Source of the DNA: Streptomyces parvulus
GTDB taxonomy: Bacteria > Actinomycetota > Actinomycetes > Streptomycetales > Streptomycetaceae
Direction: 5' to 3'
Length of the DNA: 64,000 nt
Assembly (NCBI RefSeq): GCF_014648855.1
Contig: NZ_BMRX01000005.1
Location: 1 to 64,000, forward strand
Position 1 is the stretch's first letter; each line of letters begins with the position of its first letter. Below are positions 10,063 to 19,739 of this stretch, in pieces. The position numbers and the translations under genes are program-made. Below the pieces are notes generated by a model that made no database searches, had not been told where the DNA came from, and saw only the letters and a program-made list of their open reading frames with translations.

Positions 10063-10734
10063 TCACAGCCGCTTGACCCCCTTGATGCGTCCGGCCCGGG
10101 CCACGCGGGCCCGCGCGGTCTTGACCCGTAGCCCGGTGCGCTGTCTGCCGATGCGCAGGCCGGTGCCGCCGGAGAGCCAGCCGGAGGAGATGTCGGGGCT
10201 CTGGGCGGCGGCGTTGGTGTCGGCCAGCGGGTCGTTGTCGGCGCGCCGGGCGAGCGCCATGACGCCGGGGACGACGAACGGCGCGAGCAGCAGGTCGTAC
10301 AGCGCGGCCGTGAACAGCAGGCTGGGCAGGCCGACGTGGCGGGCGGCGGTGTCGCCGACCAGGGCGCCGACACCGGCGTAGAGCAGGGTGGTGCCGACGG
10401 CGGCGGCGACGACCACGACCATGGGGCCGGTGGCCGACCTGAGCCTGCCGTTGTCGGGCTTGGCGAGTCCGGCGAGGTAGCCGATGACGCAGAGCACCAG
10501 GGCGTAGCGGCCGGCCGCGTGGTCGGCGGGCGGGGCGAGGTCGGCGAGGAGTCCGGCGCCGAAGCCGACGAGGGCGCCGCCGACGTGGCCGTAGACCAGG
10601 GCGAGGCCGAGGACGGTGAGGAGCAGCAGGTCGGGGACGGCGCCGGGCAGGTGGAGGCGGGCGAGAACGCTCACCTGGACCACCAGGGCGACGACGACCA
10701 GGGCGACGGACAGCAGGATCCGGTTGACGCGCAT
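10063..10734 (-). CDS. mreD: Rod shape-determining protein MreD
   Basis: A 223-residue membrane protein with five to six predicted helices. It begins MRVNRILLSVALVVVALVVQ and contains the MreD-like DLLLLTVLGLALVYGHVGGA segment. It is part of the MreBCD complex that directs wall synthesis; in Streptomyces this acts mainly on spore walls. AGGAG lies about ten bases before the ATG at 10732-10734. The gene is 13 bases downstream of mreC and 110 bases upstream of pbp2, in one minus-strand operon. The basic C-terminal tail (KTARARVARAGRIKGVKRL) is probably cytoplasmic. Confidence 0.9.
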   Translation of the reverse strand: MRVNRILLSVALVVVALVVQVSVLARLHLPGAVPDLLLLTVLGLALVYGHVGGALVGFGAGLLADLAPPADHAAGRYALVLCVIGYLAGLAKPDNGRLRSATGPMVVVVAAAVGTTLLYAGVGALVGDTAARHVGLPSLLFTAALYDLLLAPFVVPGVMALARRADNDPLADTNAAAQSPDISSGWLSGGTGLRIGRQRTGLRVKTARARVARAGRIKGVKRL

Positions 10735-10747
10735 GGGGTGAGAACTC

Positions 10748-11776
10748 CTACTGCTCGGTCTGCTCGTTCTGCTCTGTCTGGTCGTTCTGCTGGTCCTGCT
10801 GGGACTGCTGGTCCTGCTGCGACTGCTCGTCCTGGCCGTTCTGCGTCAGGCCCTCCGGGTCGGCGCCGGCGGACGGGGTCGCGGTGACCGTCACGGTCGG
10901 CGTGGGCTTGGGCTTCGCCTTCTCCGGGAGCACGGTGTCGCGCGGGTCCTTCTGCGGGGCCTGGACGACGACGCCGATGATGTCGAGCTTGGTGAAGCTG
11001 ACGAACGGGGTGACCTCCAGGATCCGGGTGAGGTCCCCGCCGTTGGGGTCGACGCGGGAGACGGTGCCGACCGGGACGCCGGGCACGAACGGCTTGTCGG
11101 CCTGGGAGCCGAAGGTGACCAGGCGGTCGCCCTTCTTGACGTCGGCCTTGCCGTTGAGCAGTTCGACGCGCAGCGGGCGGCTGCCCTGGCCGGCGGCGAA
11201 TCCGAGTTCGTCGCCGGACTCCATGCGGGTGCCGACGGTGAAGTCCGGGTCGTTGGCGAGCAGCACGGTGGCACTGTTCGGGCCGACGGTGGTGACGCGT
11301 CCGACGAGTCCGTCGCCGTTGAGGACGGTCATGTCGCGCTTGATGCCGTCGTTGGCCCCGGCGTCGATGGTGATGGTCCAGGAGAAGCCCTGGGCGGCTC
11401 CTATGGCGATGACCTGGGCGCCCTTGATCCCGTACTGCCCGGCCCCGGCCAGGCCCAGCATCTTGTCGAACTGCTTGAGCCGGCTGCGGCCGCGCTCGTC
11501 GCTGCCGAGCTTCGCCTTCAGGGCCGCGTTCTGCGTCTCCAGTGCGGCGAGGCGGTCGTGCCGGTCGCCGGAGTCGCGGATGGCCGAGACGGCGTTGCCG
11601 ACCGGGTCGACCGCGGAGGAGACCCCGTTCTCGATCGGACCGAAGACGTTGGCCGCGGCCTGCCGGGCACCGTCGACCGGGGAGTCCTCCCCACCGCGGA
11701 TGTCCACCGTGATCAGCGCGAACGCGACGGCGATCAGCAGTACCAGGAGCAGCCGGCTCTCTTTCGTGTCCCTCAC
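10748..11776 (-). CDS. mreC: Rod shape-determining protein MreC
   Basis: A 342-residue bitopic protein: membrane helix at about 8-25 (LLLVLLIAVAFALITVDI), a coiled coil around 65-100, then the beta-rich MreC domain (VIAIGAAQGFSWTITIDAGA, GLVGRVTTVG, GDRLVTFGSQ). It links MreB, MreD and PBPs in the periplasmic space. The C-terminal 75 residues are not conserved in MreC generally: a Pro/Thr linker, then a Gln/Asp/Asn/Glu-rich tract of repeated QQDQQ units ending TEQNEQTEQ. The start is a GTG at 11774-11776 with a GAGGAAGG about 14 bases upstream, rather far, so the exact start is moderately certain. It is separated from mreB by a terminator-like hairpin. Confidence 0.9.
   Translation of the reverse strand: MRDTKESRLLLVLLIAVAFALITVDIRGGEDSPVDGARQAAANVFGPIENGVSSAVDPVGNAVSAIRDSGDRHDRLAALETQNAALKAKLGSDERGRSRLKQFDKMLGLAGAGQYGIKGAQVIAIGAAQGFSWTITIDAGANDGIKRDMTVLNGDGLVGRVTTVGPNSATVLLANDPDFTVGTRMESGDELGFAAGQGSRPLRVELLNGKADVKKGDRLVTFGSQADKPFVPGVPVGTVSRVDPNGGDLTRILEVTPFVSFTKLDIIGVVVQAPQKDPRDTVLPEKAKPKPTPTVTVTATPSAGADPEGLTQNGQDEQSQQDQQSQQDQQNDQTEQNEQTEQ
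10751..10840. repeat. Low-complexity Gln-repeat tract in mreC
   Basis: Imperfect tandem units of the type ctgctggtc/ctgctcgtt encode the Gln/Asp/Asn/Glu tail of MreC. The repeat structure makes the tail length likely to vary between strains. Confidence 0.6.
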
Positions 11777-11928
11777 GTGCGGCGGCCGTGCCTTCCTCGT
11801 CGAAATTCGGGAATCTCGGAATTTACGTGGCGGTGTTCAGGAATTCAGCTGATTCGGTACGTCGCGGTACGTGCGGTGCATCGGGCGCTTCACGTACGTC
11901 CGGTACTGGAACCCTCTATATCAACGAT

Positions 11929-11962
11929 CCGCCGCACGAGAGGAGATCGTCTCGTACGGCGG
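11929..11962 (-). terminator. Hairpin between mreB and mreC
   Basis: CCGCCGCACGAG pairs with CTCGTACGGCGG (11 of 12 pairs) around a ten-base loop, starting 16 bases after the mreB stop. It could reduce read-through from mreB into mreCD. No U-tract follows, as is usual in Streptomyces. The rest of 11777-11977 shows no gene. Confidence 0.55.
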
Positions 11963-11977
11963 AACCGAAGTGTTACG

Positions 11978-12997
11978 TCATCTGCGGGGCGAGGCGTCCA
12001 GGACCTGCTGGAGCGCCTCGAACTCCTCGACGCACTTGCCGGAGCCGAGCGCTACGCTGTCCAGCGGGTCCTCGGCGATGTGGATCGGCATGCCGGTCTC
12101 CCGGCGCAGCCGCTCGTCGAGCCCGCGCAGCAGCGCGCCGCCGCCGGTCAGGACGATGCCCCGGTCCATGATGTCGCCGGACAGCTCCGGCGGACACTTG
12201 TCGAGGGTCGTCTTGACGGCGTCGACGATCGCGTTGACCGGTTCCTCGATCGCCTTGCGGACTTCGGCGGCGGAGATGACGACGGTCTTGGGCAGGCCGG
12301 AGACCAGGTCCCGGCCACGGATTTCGGTGTGCTCGTCGGAGTCGAGGTCGTACGCGGAGCCGATCGTGATCTTGATCTGCTCGGCCGTGCGCTCACCCAG
12401 GAGGAGGCTGTACTCCTTCTTCACGTGCTGGATGATCGCGTTGTCCAGCTCGTCACCCGCGACGCGGATGGACTGGGCCGTGACGATGCCGCCGAGCGAG
12501 ATGACCGCGACCTCCGTGGTGCCGCCGCCGATGTCCACCACCATGTTGCCCGTGGCCTCGTGGACCGGCAGGCCGGAGCCGATGGCCGCGGCCATGGGCT
12601 CCTCGATGATGTGCACCTGCCGGGCGCCGGCCTGGGACGACGCCTCGATGACGGCGCGGCGCTCGACACCCGTGATGCCCGAGGGCACACAGACGACGAC
12701 CCGCGGACGAGCCAGATACCGCCGCTTGTGGATCTTCAGGATGAAGTAGCGGAGCATCCGCTCGGTGATCTCGAAGTCGGCGATGACGCCGTCCTTCAGC
12801 GGACGCACGGCAACGATGTTGCCGGGCGTGCGCCCGATCATCTTCTTCGCTTCGGCGCCGACCGCGAGGATGCCACCGGTGTTGGTGTTGATCGCGACGA
12901 CGGACGGCTCGTTGAGTACGATCCCGCGACCCCTGACGTACACCAGCGTGTTGGCGGTCCCGAGGTCGACAGCCATGTCACGGCCGATGAACGACAT
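11978..12997 (-). CDS. mreB: Actin-like cytoskeletal protein MreB
   Basis: A 339-residue bacterial actin that guides wall synthesis; in Streptomyces it works in sporulating hyphae. ATPase-fold motifs: [11 protein letters not shown] (phosphate 1), [29 protein letters not shown] (phosphate 2) and [14 protein letters not shown] (adenosine site). The ATG at 12995-12997 has GGGGA six bases upstream. An in-frame ATG at 13007-13009 would add MGNS and give 343 residues, the length I recall for S. coelicolor, but lacks a well-placed ribosome-binding site. First gene of the mreBCD-pbp2-rodA cluster. Confidence 0.95.
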   Translation of the reverse strand: MSFIGRDMAVDLGTANTLVYVRGRGIVLNEPSVVAINTNTGGILAVGAEAKKMIGRTPGNIVAVRPLKDGVIADFEITERMLRYFILKIHKRRYLARPRVVVCVPSGITGVERRAVIEASSQAGARQVHIIEEPMAAAIGSGLPVHEATGNMVVDIGGGTTEVAVISLGGIVTAQSIRVAGDELDNAIIQHVKKEYSLLLGERTAEQIKITIGSAYDLDSDEHTEIRGRDLVSGLPKTVVISAAEVRKAIEEPVNAIVDAVKTTLDKCPPELSGDIMDRGIVLTGGGALLRGLDERLRRETGMPIHIAEDPLDSVALGSGKCVEEFEALQQVLDASPRR

Positions 12998-13318
12998 TGA
13001 GTTCCCCATCAGGATTCGACTGGCCTTCCCAGGAGCTTTTGAGGGCTTTTCAGGTAGGCGAAGTGGGTGCAGTGACGCGTGGAGGCTTCTATCGTAGACG
13101 CGCTTTCGCGAACACTGCGCGAGGGTCTTCGCCATTGTCAGCAGATGGCGCACCGCCTCGCTTGTGGAGACGGGCCAACGGTGGGATCCGTTCCCCCGAA
13201 CAGGCGCGCATATGCCGCGGGGCGGCCGCTTTCAGGGCGACCGCCCTCCTGCTCCGCCTGGGCCGTTCGACTGACGCGCGGTCAGAAAAAAGGTGGTGCG
13301 GCGTGTCCCGGTGCGGGC
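12998..13318 (-). promoter_or_regulatory. mreB upstream region with a candidate -10 box
   Basis: This stretch between ndk and mreB carries no gene. On the minus strand TACGAT (13091-13096) is a plausible -10 about 90 bases before mreB, but I found no convincing -35 partner. A short CTGAC/GTCAG inverted repeat sits at about 13271-13285. Promoters for mreB are expected here. Confidence 0.3.
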
Positions 13319-13732
13319 TCAGACCCGGCCCGGGAAGAAGATCTTCAGCTCGCGCTCGGCGGACTCCTCGGAGTCGGAGGCGTGGATCAGGTTCTCCCGG
13401 ACGATGACGCCGTAGTCCCCGCGGATGGAGCCGGGGGCGGCGGCGATCGGGTCGGTCGGGCCGGCCAGCGCGCGCACGCCCTCGATGACCCGCTCGCCCT
13501 CGACGACCAGGGCGACGACCGGGCCGGACGCCATGAACTCGACCAGCGGCTCGTAGAAGGGCTTGCCCTTGTGCTCGCCGTAGTGCTGCTCCAGGGTCTC
13601 GGCGTCCAGGGTGCGCAGTTCCAGCGCGGTGATCTGCCAGCCGGCCTTGCGCTCGATACGGCTGATGATCTCGCCGGTCAGGCCACGACGGACGGCGTCG
13701 GGCTTGAGGAGGACGAGGCTGCGCTGCGTCAC
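13319..13732 (-). CDS. ndk: Nucleoside diphosphate kinase
   Basis: A 137-residue enzyme that transfers the gamma phosphate from ATP to NDPs through phosphohistidine. MTQRSLVLLKPDAVRRGLTG is the typical N-terminus; the catalytic His117 lies in RENLIHASDS. The length is normal for the family. The start is a GTG at 13730-13732 with AAGGGAG about ten bases upstream. Housekeeping role in nucleotide supply; the gene lies between mreB and the DUF4233-folC-valS group as in other streptomycetes. Confidence 0.95.
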   Translation of the reverse strand: MTQRSLVLLKPDAVRRGLTGEIISRIERKAGWQITALELRTLDAETLEQHYGEHKGKPFYEPLVEFMASGPVVALVVEGERVIEGVRALAGPTDPIAAAPGSIRGDYGVIVRENLIHASDSEESAERELKIFFPGRV

Positions 13733-13883
13733 GAGGGGCTCCCTTGGAGGTGTGCGGTTGTGCGGGTGATGACTGAGGTTACCGGGCGTGTCGCGGCGCC
13801 GGTCACACAGCGTCAGCCGCTGCCCCGGGCGCCCGCCGCCGGGCGCTCCGCGACGCCCGTCCCCGGCACCGTCCGGCGCCGGC

Positions 13884-14240
13884 TCAGGCGGCGTCCGGGG
13901 CGGCGGCCTCGCTCTGGGCGGCGAATCTCGCCTTCGCCTCGTCGATCTTGCGCCCGTAGTGCACGGAGGCCCACCACAGGGCCGCGAAGGCGACGCCCAG
14001 GAAGAACATCGCCGGGACGACGAAGCCGGAGGCGATCAGGGCGATCTGCAGCGCCCAGCCGAGGGCGACGCCGCCCGGCCGGGTCACGGCGCCGCACAGC
14101 GCCACGCACAGGAACATGGCGATGCCGCAGACCGTCCACACCGTCCCCGTGGACAGGTCCGGGTCCTTCATCGCGACCAGGCCGGCGAAGCCGATCACGA
14201 AGACCTCGCCGATCAGAGTGGAAGCACAGAGCGTACGCAC
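13884..14240 (-). CDS. DUF4233 membrane protein
   Basis: A 118-residue protein with four predicted membrane helices (STLIGEVFVIGFAGLVAM, TVWTVCGIAMFLCVALCGA, LGWALQIALIASGFVVPAMF, GVAFAALWWASVHYG) and a charged Ala-rich tail. Matches the actinobacterial DUF4233 family, which is regularly placed between folC and ndk. The GTG at 14238-14240 is six bases beyond the folC stop, so it is cotranscribed with folC. No biochemical role is established; the constant neighbourhood suggests a conserved, perhaps wall- or folate-linked function, which is inference only. Confidence 0.8.
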   Translation of the reverse strand: MRTLCASTLIGEVFVIGFAGLVAMKDPDLSTGTVWTVCGIAMFLCVALCGAVTRPGGVALGWALQIALIASGFVVPAMFFLGVAFAALWWASVHYGRKIDEAKARFAAQSEAAAPDAA

Positions 14241-14246
14241 GGTTTC

Positions 14247-15761
14247 TCAGCCCCTCCCCAGGAGCAGTCGGGCCTCGCCGACGGTGATGACGGAACCGGT
14301 GACGAGCACACCGCCGCCCGAGAACTCGCCCTCCTCCTCGGCCAGCGTGATCGCGGCCTCCAGGGCGTCCGGCAGCCGGGGCTCGACCTGGACGCGGTCC
14401 TCGCCGAACACCTCGACGGCGATGCCGGCCAGTTCGTCCGCGTCCATCGCGCGGTGGCTGGAGTTCTGGGTGACGACGACCTCGGCGAAGACCGGCTCGA
14501 AGGCCTCCAGGAAGCCCCGCACGTTCTTGTCGCCGCTCGCGCCGACCACGCCGATGAGGCGGCTGAACTCGAACGCCTCCCCGACGGCCTCCGCGGTGAC
14601 CCGTGCTCCGGCCGGATTGTGGGCGGCGTCCAGCACCACGGTCGGCGAGCGGCGCACCACCTCCATCCGTCCGGGCGAGGCGACGGCGGCGAAGGCCTTG
14701 CGGACGGTGTCGACGTCCAGGGGCTCGGGCCGCTGCGCGCCGACGCCGAAGAACGCCTCCACGGCGGCCAGCGCGACGGCGGCGTTGTGCGCCTGGTGGG
14801 CGCCGTGCAGCGGCAGGTAGAGCTCGGGGTACTCGCCGCCGAGGCCGCGCAGGGTCATCAGCTGGCCGCCGACGGCGACCTGCCGGGAGACGACGCCGAA
14901 CTCCAGGCCCTCGCGGGCGACGGTGGCGTTGACGTCGACGGCCTTCTTCAGCAGCACCTGCGCGGCGTCCACCGGCTGCTGGGCCAGGATGACGGTCGCG
15001 TCCTGCTTGACGATGCCGGCCTTCTCGGTCGCGATCTCGCCGGGCGTCTCGCCCAGGCGGTCGGTGTGGTCCAGGTCGATGGGGGTGACGACGGCGACGT
15101 CCCCGTCGATGACGTTGGTCGCGTCCCAGGAGCCGCCCATGCCGACCTCGACGACGGCGACGTCCACGGGCGCGTCGGCGAACGCGGCGTAGGCCATGCC
15201 GGTCAGCACCTCGAAGAAGGACAGCCGGTACTCCTGCTGGGCGTCCACCATCTCGACGTACGGCCTGATGTCCCGGTACGTCTCGACGAAGCGCTCGGCG
15301 GAGATCGCGGCGCCGTCCAGGCTGATGCGCTCGGTGATCGACTGCACGTGCGGCGAGGTGTAGCGCCCGGTGCGCAGCTCGAAGGCGCCGAGCAGGGCCT
15401 CGATCATGCGGGCGGTGGAGGTCTTGCCGTTCGTCCCCGTGATGTGGATGGAGGGGTACGAGCGCTGCGGGTCGCCCAGCACGTCCATCAGCGCGGCGAT
15501 CCGGGCGACGGACGGCTCCAGCTTGGTCTCGCCCCAGCGGGTCGCCAGCTCCGCCTCGACCTCGCGCAGGGCCTCGTCCACCTCGGGGTCCTCGGGGCGC
15601 CCGGGGACGTCGGCCTGCGGGGGGCCGCCCTGGGTGCGCAGGGTGCGGCTGCCGGCCTCGATGACGGCGAGGTCGGGGTCGCGGGTGGTCTCCTCCGCGA
15701 TGATCTGCTCGAAGGGGTCAGCGGGGTCGGGCTGGTCGTTGTCGCCGGGGTTGTCACTCAC
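14247..15761 (-). CDS. folC: Folylpolyglutamate synthase / dihydrofolate synthase
   Basis: A 504-residue Mur-ligase-fold enzyme that adds glutamate to (dihydro)folate. It has an N-terminal extension of about 75 acidic residues, then the ATP-binding loop ITGTNGKTSTARMIEALLGA, the TSPHVQSITERISLDGAAIS region, and PIDLDHTDRLGETPGEIATEKAGI. ALDAAHNPAG-like VVLDAAHNPAGARVTAEAV marks the C-terminal domain. GTG start at 15759-15761 with only a weak upstream GGGA. It lies between valS and the DUF4233 gene. Confidence 0.92.
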   Translation of the reverse strand: MSDNPGDNDQPDPADPFEQIIAEETTRDPDLAVIEAGSRTLRTQGGPPQADVPGRPEDPEVDEALREVEAELATRWGETKLEPSVARIAALMDVLGDPQRSYPSIHITGTNGKTSTARMIEALLGAFELRTGRYTSPHVQSITERISLDGAAISAERFVETYRDIRPYVEMVDAQQEYRLSFFEVLTGMAYAAFADAPVDVAVVEVGMGGSWDATNVIDGDVAVVTPIDLDHTDRLGETPGEIATEKAGIVKQDATVILAQQPVDAAQVLLKKAVDVNATVAREGLEFGVVSRQVAVGGQLMTLRGLGGEYPELYLPLHGAHQAHNAAVALAAVEAFFGVGAQRPEPLDVDTVRKAFAAVASPGRMEVVRRSPTVVLDAAHNPAGARVTAEAVGEAFEFSRLIGVVGASGDKNVRGFLEAFEPVFAEVVVTQNSSHRAMDADELAGIAVEVFGEDRVQVEPRLPDALEAAITLAEEEGEFSGGGVLVTGSVITVGEARLLLGRG

Positions 15762-15835
15762 GGGTCCCAGTCTACGGAGGTCGCCCGCGGCGGGGTGGCT
15801 GAGGTCCCGTGGCGTGGGACGGCCCGTCGTGGCTT

Positions 15836-15861
15836 GTCGCGCAGTTCCCCGCGCCCCTGGG
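15836..15861. repeat. Dispersed Streptomyces intergenic repeat, copy 1
   Basis: Contains GCGCAGTTCCCCGCGCCCC within 26 bases identical to 22774-22799. It lies between valS and folC, next to the valS terminator. I recall this motif as widespread in Streptomyces intergenic regions. Confidence 0.7.
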
Positions 15862-15865
15862 GCGC

Positions 15866-15901
15866 GAAGGCTCCCGGCGCTTGTATGCGCCGGGAGCCTT
15901 C
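15866..15901 (-). terminator. Terminator of valS
   Basis: Perfect 15-bp stem (GAAGGCTCCCGGCGC and its complement) around the six-base loop TTGTAT, beginning 15 bases after the valS stop. Confidence 0.85.
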
Positions 15902-15915
15902 ATCGACCTACGGCG

Positions 15916-18540
15916 TTACGCCTGCGGCAGCTTCTCCAGCTGGGACTGGATGCGGGTGATGTCCTCGTCCGCCTTGGTGAGGCGGCCGCGGATCTTGTCG
16001 ACCACGTTGTCCGGGGCCTTGGCGAGGAAGGCCTCGTTGCCGAGCTTGGCGTTGGCCTGGGCCTTCTCCTTCTCGGCCGCGGCGAGGTCCTTCGCGAGCC
16101 GCTTGCGCTCGGCGGCGAAGTCGATCACCCCGGAGAGGTCGAGGGCGACCTCGACGCCCGCGACCGGCAGCGTGGCCGTCGCCTGGAAGGCGTCGCCCTC
16201 GGGCTGGAGGCGGAGCAGCTGGCGCACCGCCGCCTCGTGGGCCGCGAGCGGGCTGCCCGCGAGGGTCAGCCGGGCCGGGACGCGCTGGCCGGGCTGGAGG
16301 CCCTGGTCGGCGCGGAAGCGGCGGACCTCGGTGATCACCGACTGGACGGTCTCGATCTCCCGCTCGGCGTCGGCGTCCCGGAAACCGGAGTCCGCCGGCC
16401 ACTCGGCGATCACGACGGACTCACCGCCCGTGAGGGTGGTCCACAGGGTCTCCGTGACGAAGGGGACGACCGGGTGGAGCAGGCGCAGCGTGACGTCCAG
16501 GACCTCGCCCAGGACGCGCTTGGAGACCTCGGCCGCCTCGCCGCCGGCCTGGAAGGTGGTCTTGGACAGCTCGACGTACCAGTCGAAGACCTCGTCCCAG
16601 GCGAAGTGGAACAGGGCGTCGGAGAGCTTCGCGAACTGGTAGTCCTCGTAGTACGCGTCGACCTCGGCGACCACCGAGTTCAGCCGGGACAGGATCCAGC
16701 GGTCGGTGGACGACATCCGCGAGGCGTCCGGGAGCGGGCCCTCGACCGTCGCGCCGTTCATCAGCGCGAAGCGGGTGGCGTTCCAGATCTTGTTGGCGAA
16801 GTTCCGGGAGCCCTGGACCCAGTCCTCGCCGATGGGGACGTCGACGCCCGGGTTGGCGCCGCGCGCGAGGGTGAAGCGGAGCGCGTCGGAGCCGTACTTG
16901 TCCATCCAGTCCAGCGGGTTGACGACGTTCCCGAAGGACTTGGACATCTTCTTGCCGTTCTGGTCACGGACCATGCCGTGCAGGGCGATGGTGTGGAACG
17001 GCGGGGTGCCGTCCATCGCGTAGAGGCCGAACATCATCATCCGGGCGACCCAGAAGAAGAGGATGTCGTAGCCGGTGACCAGGACGGAGTTCGGGTAGAA
17101 CTTCGCGAGCGACTCGGTCCGCTCCGGCCAGCCCAGCGTGGAGAACGGCCACAGGCCGGAGGAGAACCACGTGTCGAGCACGTCGTTGTCCTGCGTCCAG
17201 CCCTCGCCGGCCGGCGCCTCCTCGTCGGGGCCGACGCAGACGACCTCGCCGTTGGGCCCGTACCAGACCGGGATGCGGTGGCCCCACCACAGCTGGCGCG
17301 AGATGCACCAGTCGTGGAGGTTGTCGACCCAGTCGAAGTACCGCTTCTCCATCTCCTGCGGGTGGATCTTGACCTTGCCGTCGCGGACGGCGTCGCCGGC
17401 GGCCTTGGCGAGCGGGCCGACCTTGACCCACCACTGCATGGACAGGCGCGGCTCGATGGTGGTCTTGCAGCGCGAGCAGTGGCCGACGCTGTGGACGTAG
17501 GGCCGCTTCTCGGCGACGATCCGGCCCTCGGCGCGCAGCGCGGCGACGATGGCGGAGCGGGCCTCCAGGCGGTCCAGGCCCTGGAAGGGGCCGTGGGCGG
17601 TGATGACGGCGTGCTCGTCCATGACCGCGATGGCGGGCAGGTCGTGGCGCTGGCCGATCTCGAAGTCGTTCGGGTCGTGGGCGGGCGTCACCTTGACGGC
17701 GCCGGTGCCGAACTCGGGGTCGACGTGCTCGTCCGCGACGACCGGGATGGAGCGGTCGGTCAGCGGGAGCTTGACCTGCTTGCCGATCAGGTGCTTGTAG
17801 CGCTCGTCCTCGGGGTGGACGGCGACGGCCGTGTCGCCGAGCATCGTCTCCGCGCGGGTGGTGGCGACGACGATGGTGTCGTCCCCGTCCCCGTACTTCA
17901 TGGAGACCAGCTCGCCGTCGTCGTCCTGGTACTCGACCTCGATGTCGGAGATCGCGGTGAGACAGCGCGGGCACCAGTTGATGATGCGCTCGGCGCGGTA
18001 GATCAGCTCGTCGTCGTAGAGCCGCTTGAAGATGGTCTGGACGGCCTGCGAGAGGCCCTCGTCCATCGTGAAGCGCTCACGGGACCAGGCGACCGCGTCG
18101 CCGAGGCGGCGCATCTGCCCGCTGATCTGTCCGCCGGACTCGGCCTTCCACTGCCAGACGCGCTCGACGAACGCCTCCCGGCCGAGGTCGTGCCGGGACT
18201 TGCCCTCCTTGGCCAGCTCCCGCTCGACGACGTTCTGCGTGGCGATGCCGGCGTGGTCCATGCCGGGCTGCCACAGCGTCTCGTATCCCTGCATGCGCTT
18301 GCGGCGGGTCAGGGCGTCGATGAGCGTGTGCTCGAAGGCGTGGCCGAGGTGCAGGCTGCCGGTGACGTTCGGCGGGGGGATGACGACGGTGTACGGAGGC
18401 TTCACGCTCTTGGCGTCGGCCTCGAAGTAACCCCGTTCCACCCAGCGCTCGTACAGCTTCCCCTCTACCTCGGCCGGCGCGTACTGGGTCGGCAGTTCGG
18501 TGGTGGGTGCGGGCTGCGGCTGCTGAGAGTTCTCGGTCAC
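15916..18540 (-). CDS. valS: Valyl-tRNA synthetase
   Basis: An 874-residue class I aminoacyl-tRNA synthetase charging tRNA-Val. Signature HIGH-type motif in [17 protein letters not shown], the editing domain in the middle ([20 protein letters not shown]), KMSKS in [19 protein letters not shown], the anticodon-binding region and a C-terminal coiled coil of Lys/Ala/Glu-rich helices. The GTG at 18538-18540 starts at [12 protein letters not shown]. There is no clear ribosome-binding site, so the start could be leaderless; upstream in-frame codons give only Arg-rich sequence. Confidence 0.95.
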   Translation of the reverse strand: MTENSQQPQPAPTTELPTQYAPAEVEGKLYERWVERGYFEADAKSVKPPYTVVIPPPNVTGSLHLGHAFEHTLIDALTRRKRMQGYETLWQPGMDHAGIATQNVVERELAKEGKSRHDLGREAFVERVWQWKAESGGQISGQMRRLGDAVAWSRERFTMDEGLSQAVQTIFKRLYDDELIYRAERIINWCPRCLTAISDIEVEYQDDDGELVSMKYGDGDDTIVVATTRAETMLGDTAVAVHPEDERYKHLIGKQVKLPLTDRSIPVVADEHVDPEFGTGAVKVTPAHDPNDFEIGQRHDLPAIAVMDEHAVITAHGPFQGLDRLEARSAIVAALRAEGRIVAEKRPYVHSVGHCSRCKTTIEPRLSMQWWVKVGPLAKAAGDAVRDGKVKIHPQEMEKRYFDWVDNLHDWCISRQLWWGHRIPVWYGPNGEVVCVGPDEEAPAGEGWTQDNDVLDTWFSSGLWPFSTLGWPERTESLAKFYPNSVLVTGYDILFFWVARMMMFGLYAMDGTPPFHTIALHGMVRDQNGKKMSKSFGNVVNPLDWMDKYGSDALRFTLARGANPGVDVPIGEDWVQGSRNFANKIWNATRFALMNGATVEGPLPDASRMSSTDRWILSRLNSVVAEVDAYYEDYQFAKLSDALFHFAWDEVFDWYVELSKTTFQAGGEAAEVSKRVLGEVLDVTLRLLHPVVPFVTETLWTTLTGGESVVIAEWPADSGFRDADAEREIETVQSVITEVRRFRADQGLQPGQRVPARLTLAGSPLAAHEAAVRQLLRLQPEGDAFQATATLPVAGVEVALDLSGVIDFAAERKRLAKDLAAAEKEKAQANAKLGNEAFLAKAPDNVVDKIRGRLTKADEDITRIQSQLEKLPQA

Positions 18541-18677
18541 GGGGGTCAGTTTACGGGCGTCACGGCCCTGTCCCGAAACGCGTTTCGTTTGTAACGGTGC
18601 GCCCCCCGGTGACCTGCGCACGCCATGTCTGAGTCAGGATGTCGGCATCACGTAAGCATCTGGAGGGGAACCCAGGA

Positions 18678-19664
18678 ATGTCTCACAACCAGCCGGGCCC
18701 GTACGGCGGGCAGCCCCAGCAGCCCGGACCGTACGGCCAGCCGGGCCCGTACGGCCAGCAGCCGCCGCAGGCCCCCCAGCCCGGCTACGGCTACCCCCAG
18801 CAGTCCCCTCCCCCGCAGCCGGGCTACGGCTACCCGCAGCAGCAGCCGCAGGGCGGCGTCCCGCCGCAGACCCCTCCCTACGGCCAGCAGCCCCCGTACG
18901 GCCAGCAGCCGCCCTACGGCCAGCAGCCCTACGGCATGCCCCAGCCCCCGGCGCCGGGCGGCGGCAAGAAGAAGACCGGCCTGATCATCGGCGCCGTGGC
19001 GGTCGTCGCGGCGATCGGCGTGGGCGCGTACTTCGTGCTGGGCGGGGGCGGCGGCGCGGGCGGCCTGGAGGACGACGGCGCGCACAAGCTGACGACGCCG
19101 GCGACGGTCCTCGGCGACTACAAGCGCGCGAGCGAGGAGTCCGCCGAGACCGACGAGAGCACGGTGGAGGACCTCAAGAAGAGCGGGGTGGAGAACGGCA
19201 CGAGCGTGACCGGCTTCTACACCACCGCCGACCTGACCGGTTACGACCCCTCGGACCCGGAGACCGCCCCCGACCCGAGCGAGATGGCGACGGCCAAGGG
19301 CGTCACCTTCATCGGCGCGTACGGGAAGATCTCCGAGCCGGAGGCCGTACTCGACAAGTTCTTCGCCGAGTTCAAGAAGGAGTCGGAGAAGAACTCCTCC
19401 TCGTCCTCAGCCGAGACCGGTGGCGGCGGCAAGGTGGTCGGGGAGCCCGAGTCGGTCGACATCGACGGCGCGGTCATGAAGTGCCAGGGGGTCGAGGGGA
19501 AGAACCCGCTGACCAAGAAGCAGAAGACGGACTGGATCTGCGCCTGGTCGGACTACAGCACGATCGCGCTGGTCTCCCCCGGCGATGCCACCAAGGGCGT
19601 GACGAAGGACGTCGCCGTGGACATCACCACCAAGCTCCGCAAGGAGATCCGCGTCAAGGCCTGA
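18678..19664 (+). CDS. Pro/Gln/Tyr-rich single-span membrane protein
   Basis: A 328-residue protein. Residues 1-95 are a low-complexity region of repeated GPYGQQP and GYGYPQQ units; KKKTGLIIGAVAVVAAIGVG (about 96-120) is the single membrane helix, followed by a Gly-rich hinge and a 200-residue extracytoplasmic domain (HKLTTPATVLGDYKRASEES to TTKLRKEIRVKA) with one cysteine pair (MKCQGVEG and WICAWSD). The architecture, a cytoplasmic proline-rich tail plus external domain, is common among Streptomyces surface proteins of unknown role. The ATG at 18678 follows GGAGGGG about ten bases upstream. Transcribed away from valS and convergent with clpX. Confidence 0.85.
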   Translation: MSHNQPGPYGGQPQQPGPYGQPGPYGQQPPQAPQPGYGYPQQSPPPQPGYGYPQQQPQGGVPPQTPPYGQQPPYGQQPPYGQQPYGMPQPPAPGGGKKKTGLIIGAVAVVAAIGVGAYFVLGGGGGAGGLEDDGAHKLTTPATVLGDYKRASEESAETDESTVEDLKKSGVENGTSVTGFYTTADLTGYDPSDPETAPDPSEMATAKGVTFIGAYGKISEPEAVLDKFFAEFKKESEKNSSSSSAETGGGGKVVGEPESVDIDGAVMKCQGVEGKNPLTKKQKTDWICAWSDYSTIALVSPGDATKGVTKDVAVDITTKLRKEIRVKA

Positions 19665-19681
19665 CGCCCGCGGGCGACATG

Positions 19682-19716
19682 GAAGGGGCCCCGGTCGAGT
19701 CGACCGGGGCCCCTTC
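19682..19716. terminator. Bidirectional terminator between convergent genes
   Basis: Near-perfect inverted repeat with about 16 paired bases (left arm GAAGGGGCCCCGGTCG) and a very short loop, centred between the membrane-protein stop and the clpX stop; it can serve both strands. Confidence 0.85.
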
Positions 19717-19739
19717 GGCGTGCGTCGTGCGGGCGGCGG

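Noticed and set aside
6483..10381. Long plus-strand open frames opposite rodA and pbp2
   Set aside because: They are antisense shadows caused by GC-rich third positions; their translations are Asp/Gly/Val/Ala/Leu-rich without domain motifs, while the minus strand encodes clear RodA and PBP2.
13271..13291. CTGAC/GTCAG hairpin with an A-run as terminator of ndk
   Set aside because: On the ndk (minus) strand the T-run precedes rather than follows the hairpin, and the stem is only five pairs.
15370..18594. Plus-strand 1074-codon open frame opposite valS
   Set aside because: Repetitive Leu/Val/Asp/Gly composition and no motifs; valS with HLGH and KMSKS occupies the minus strand.
18541..18621. 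Longer N-terminus for valS from an ATG at 18621
   Set aside because: The added residues are Arg-rich and unlike any ValRS; the GTG at 18540 begins the usual tail.
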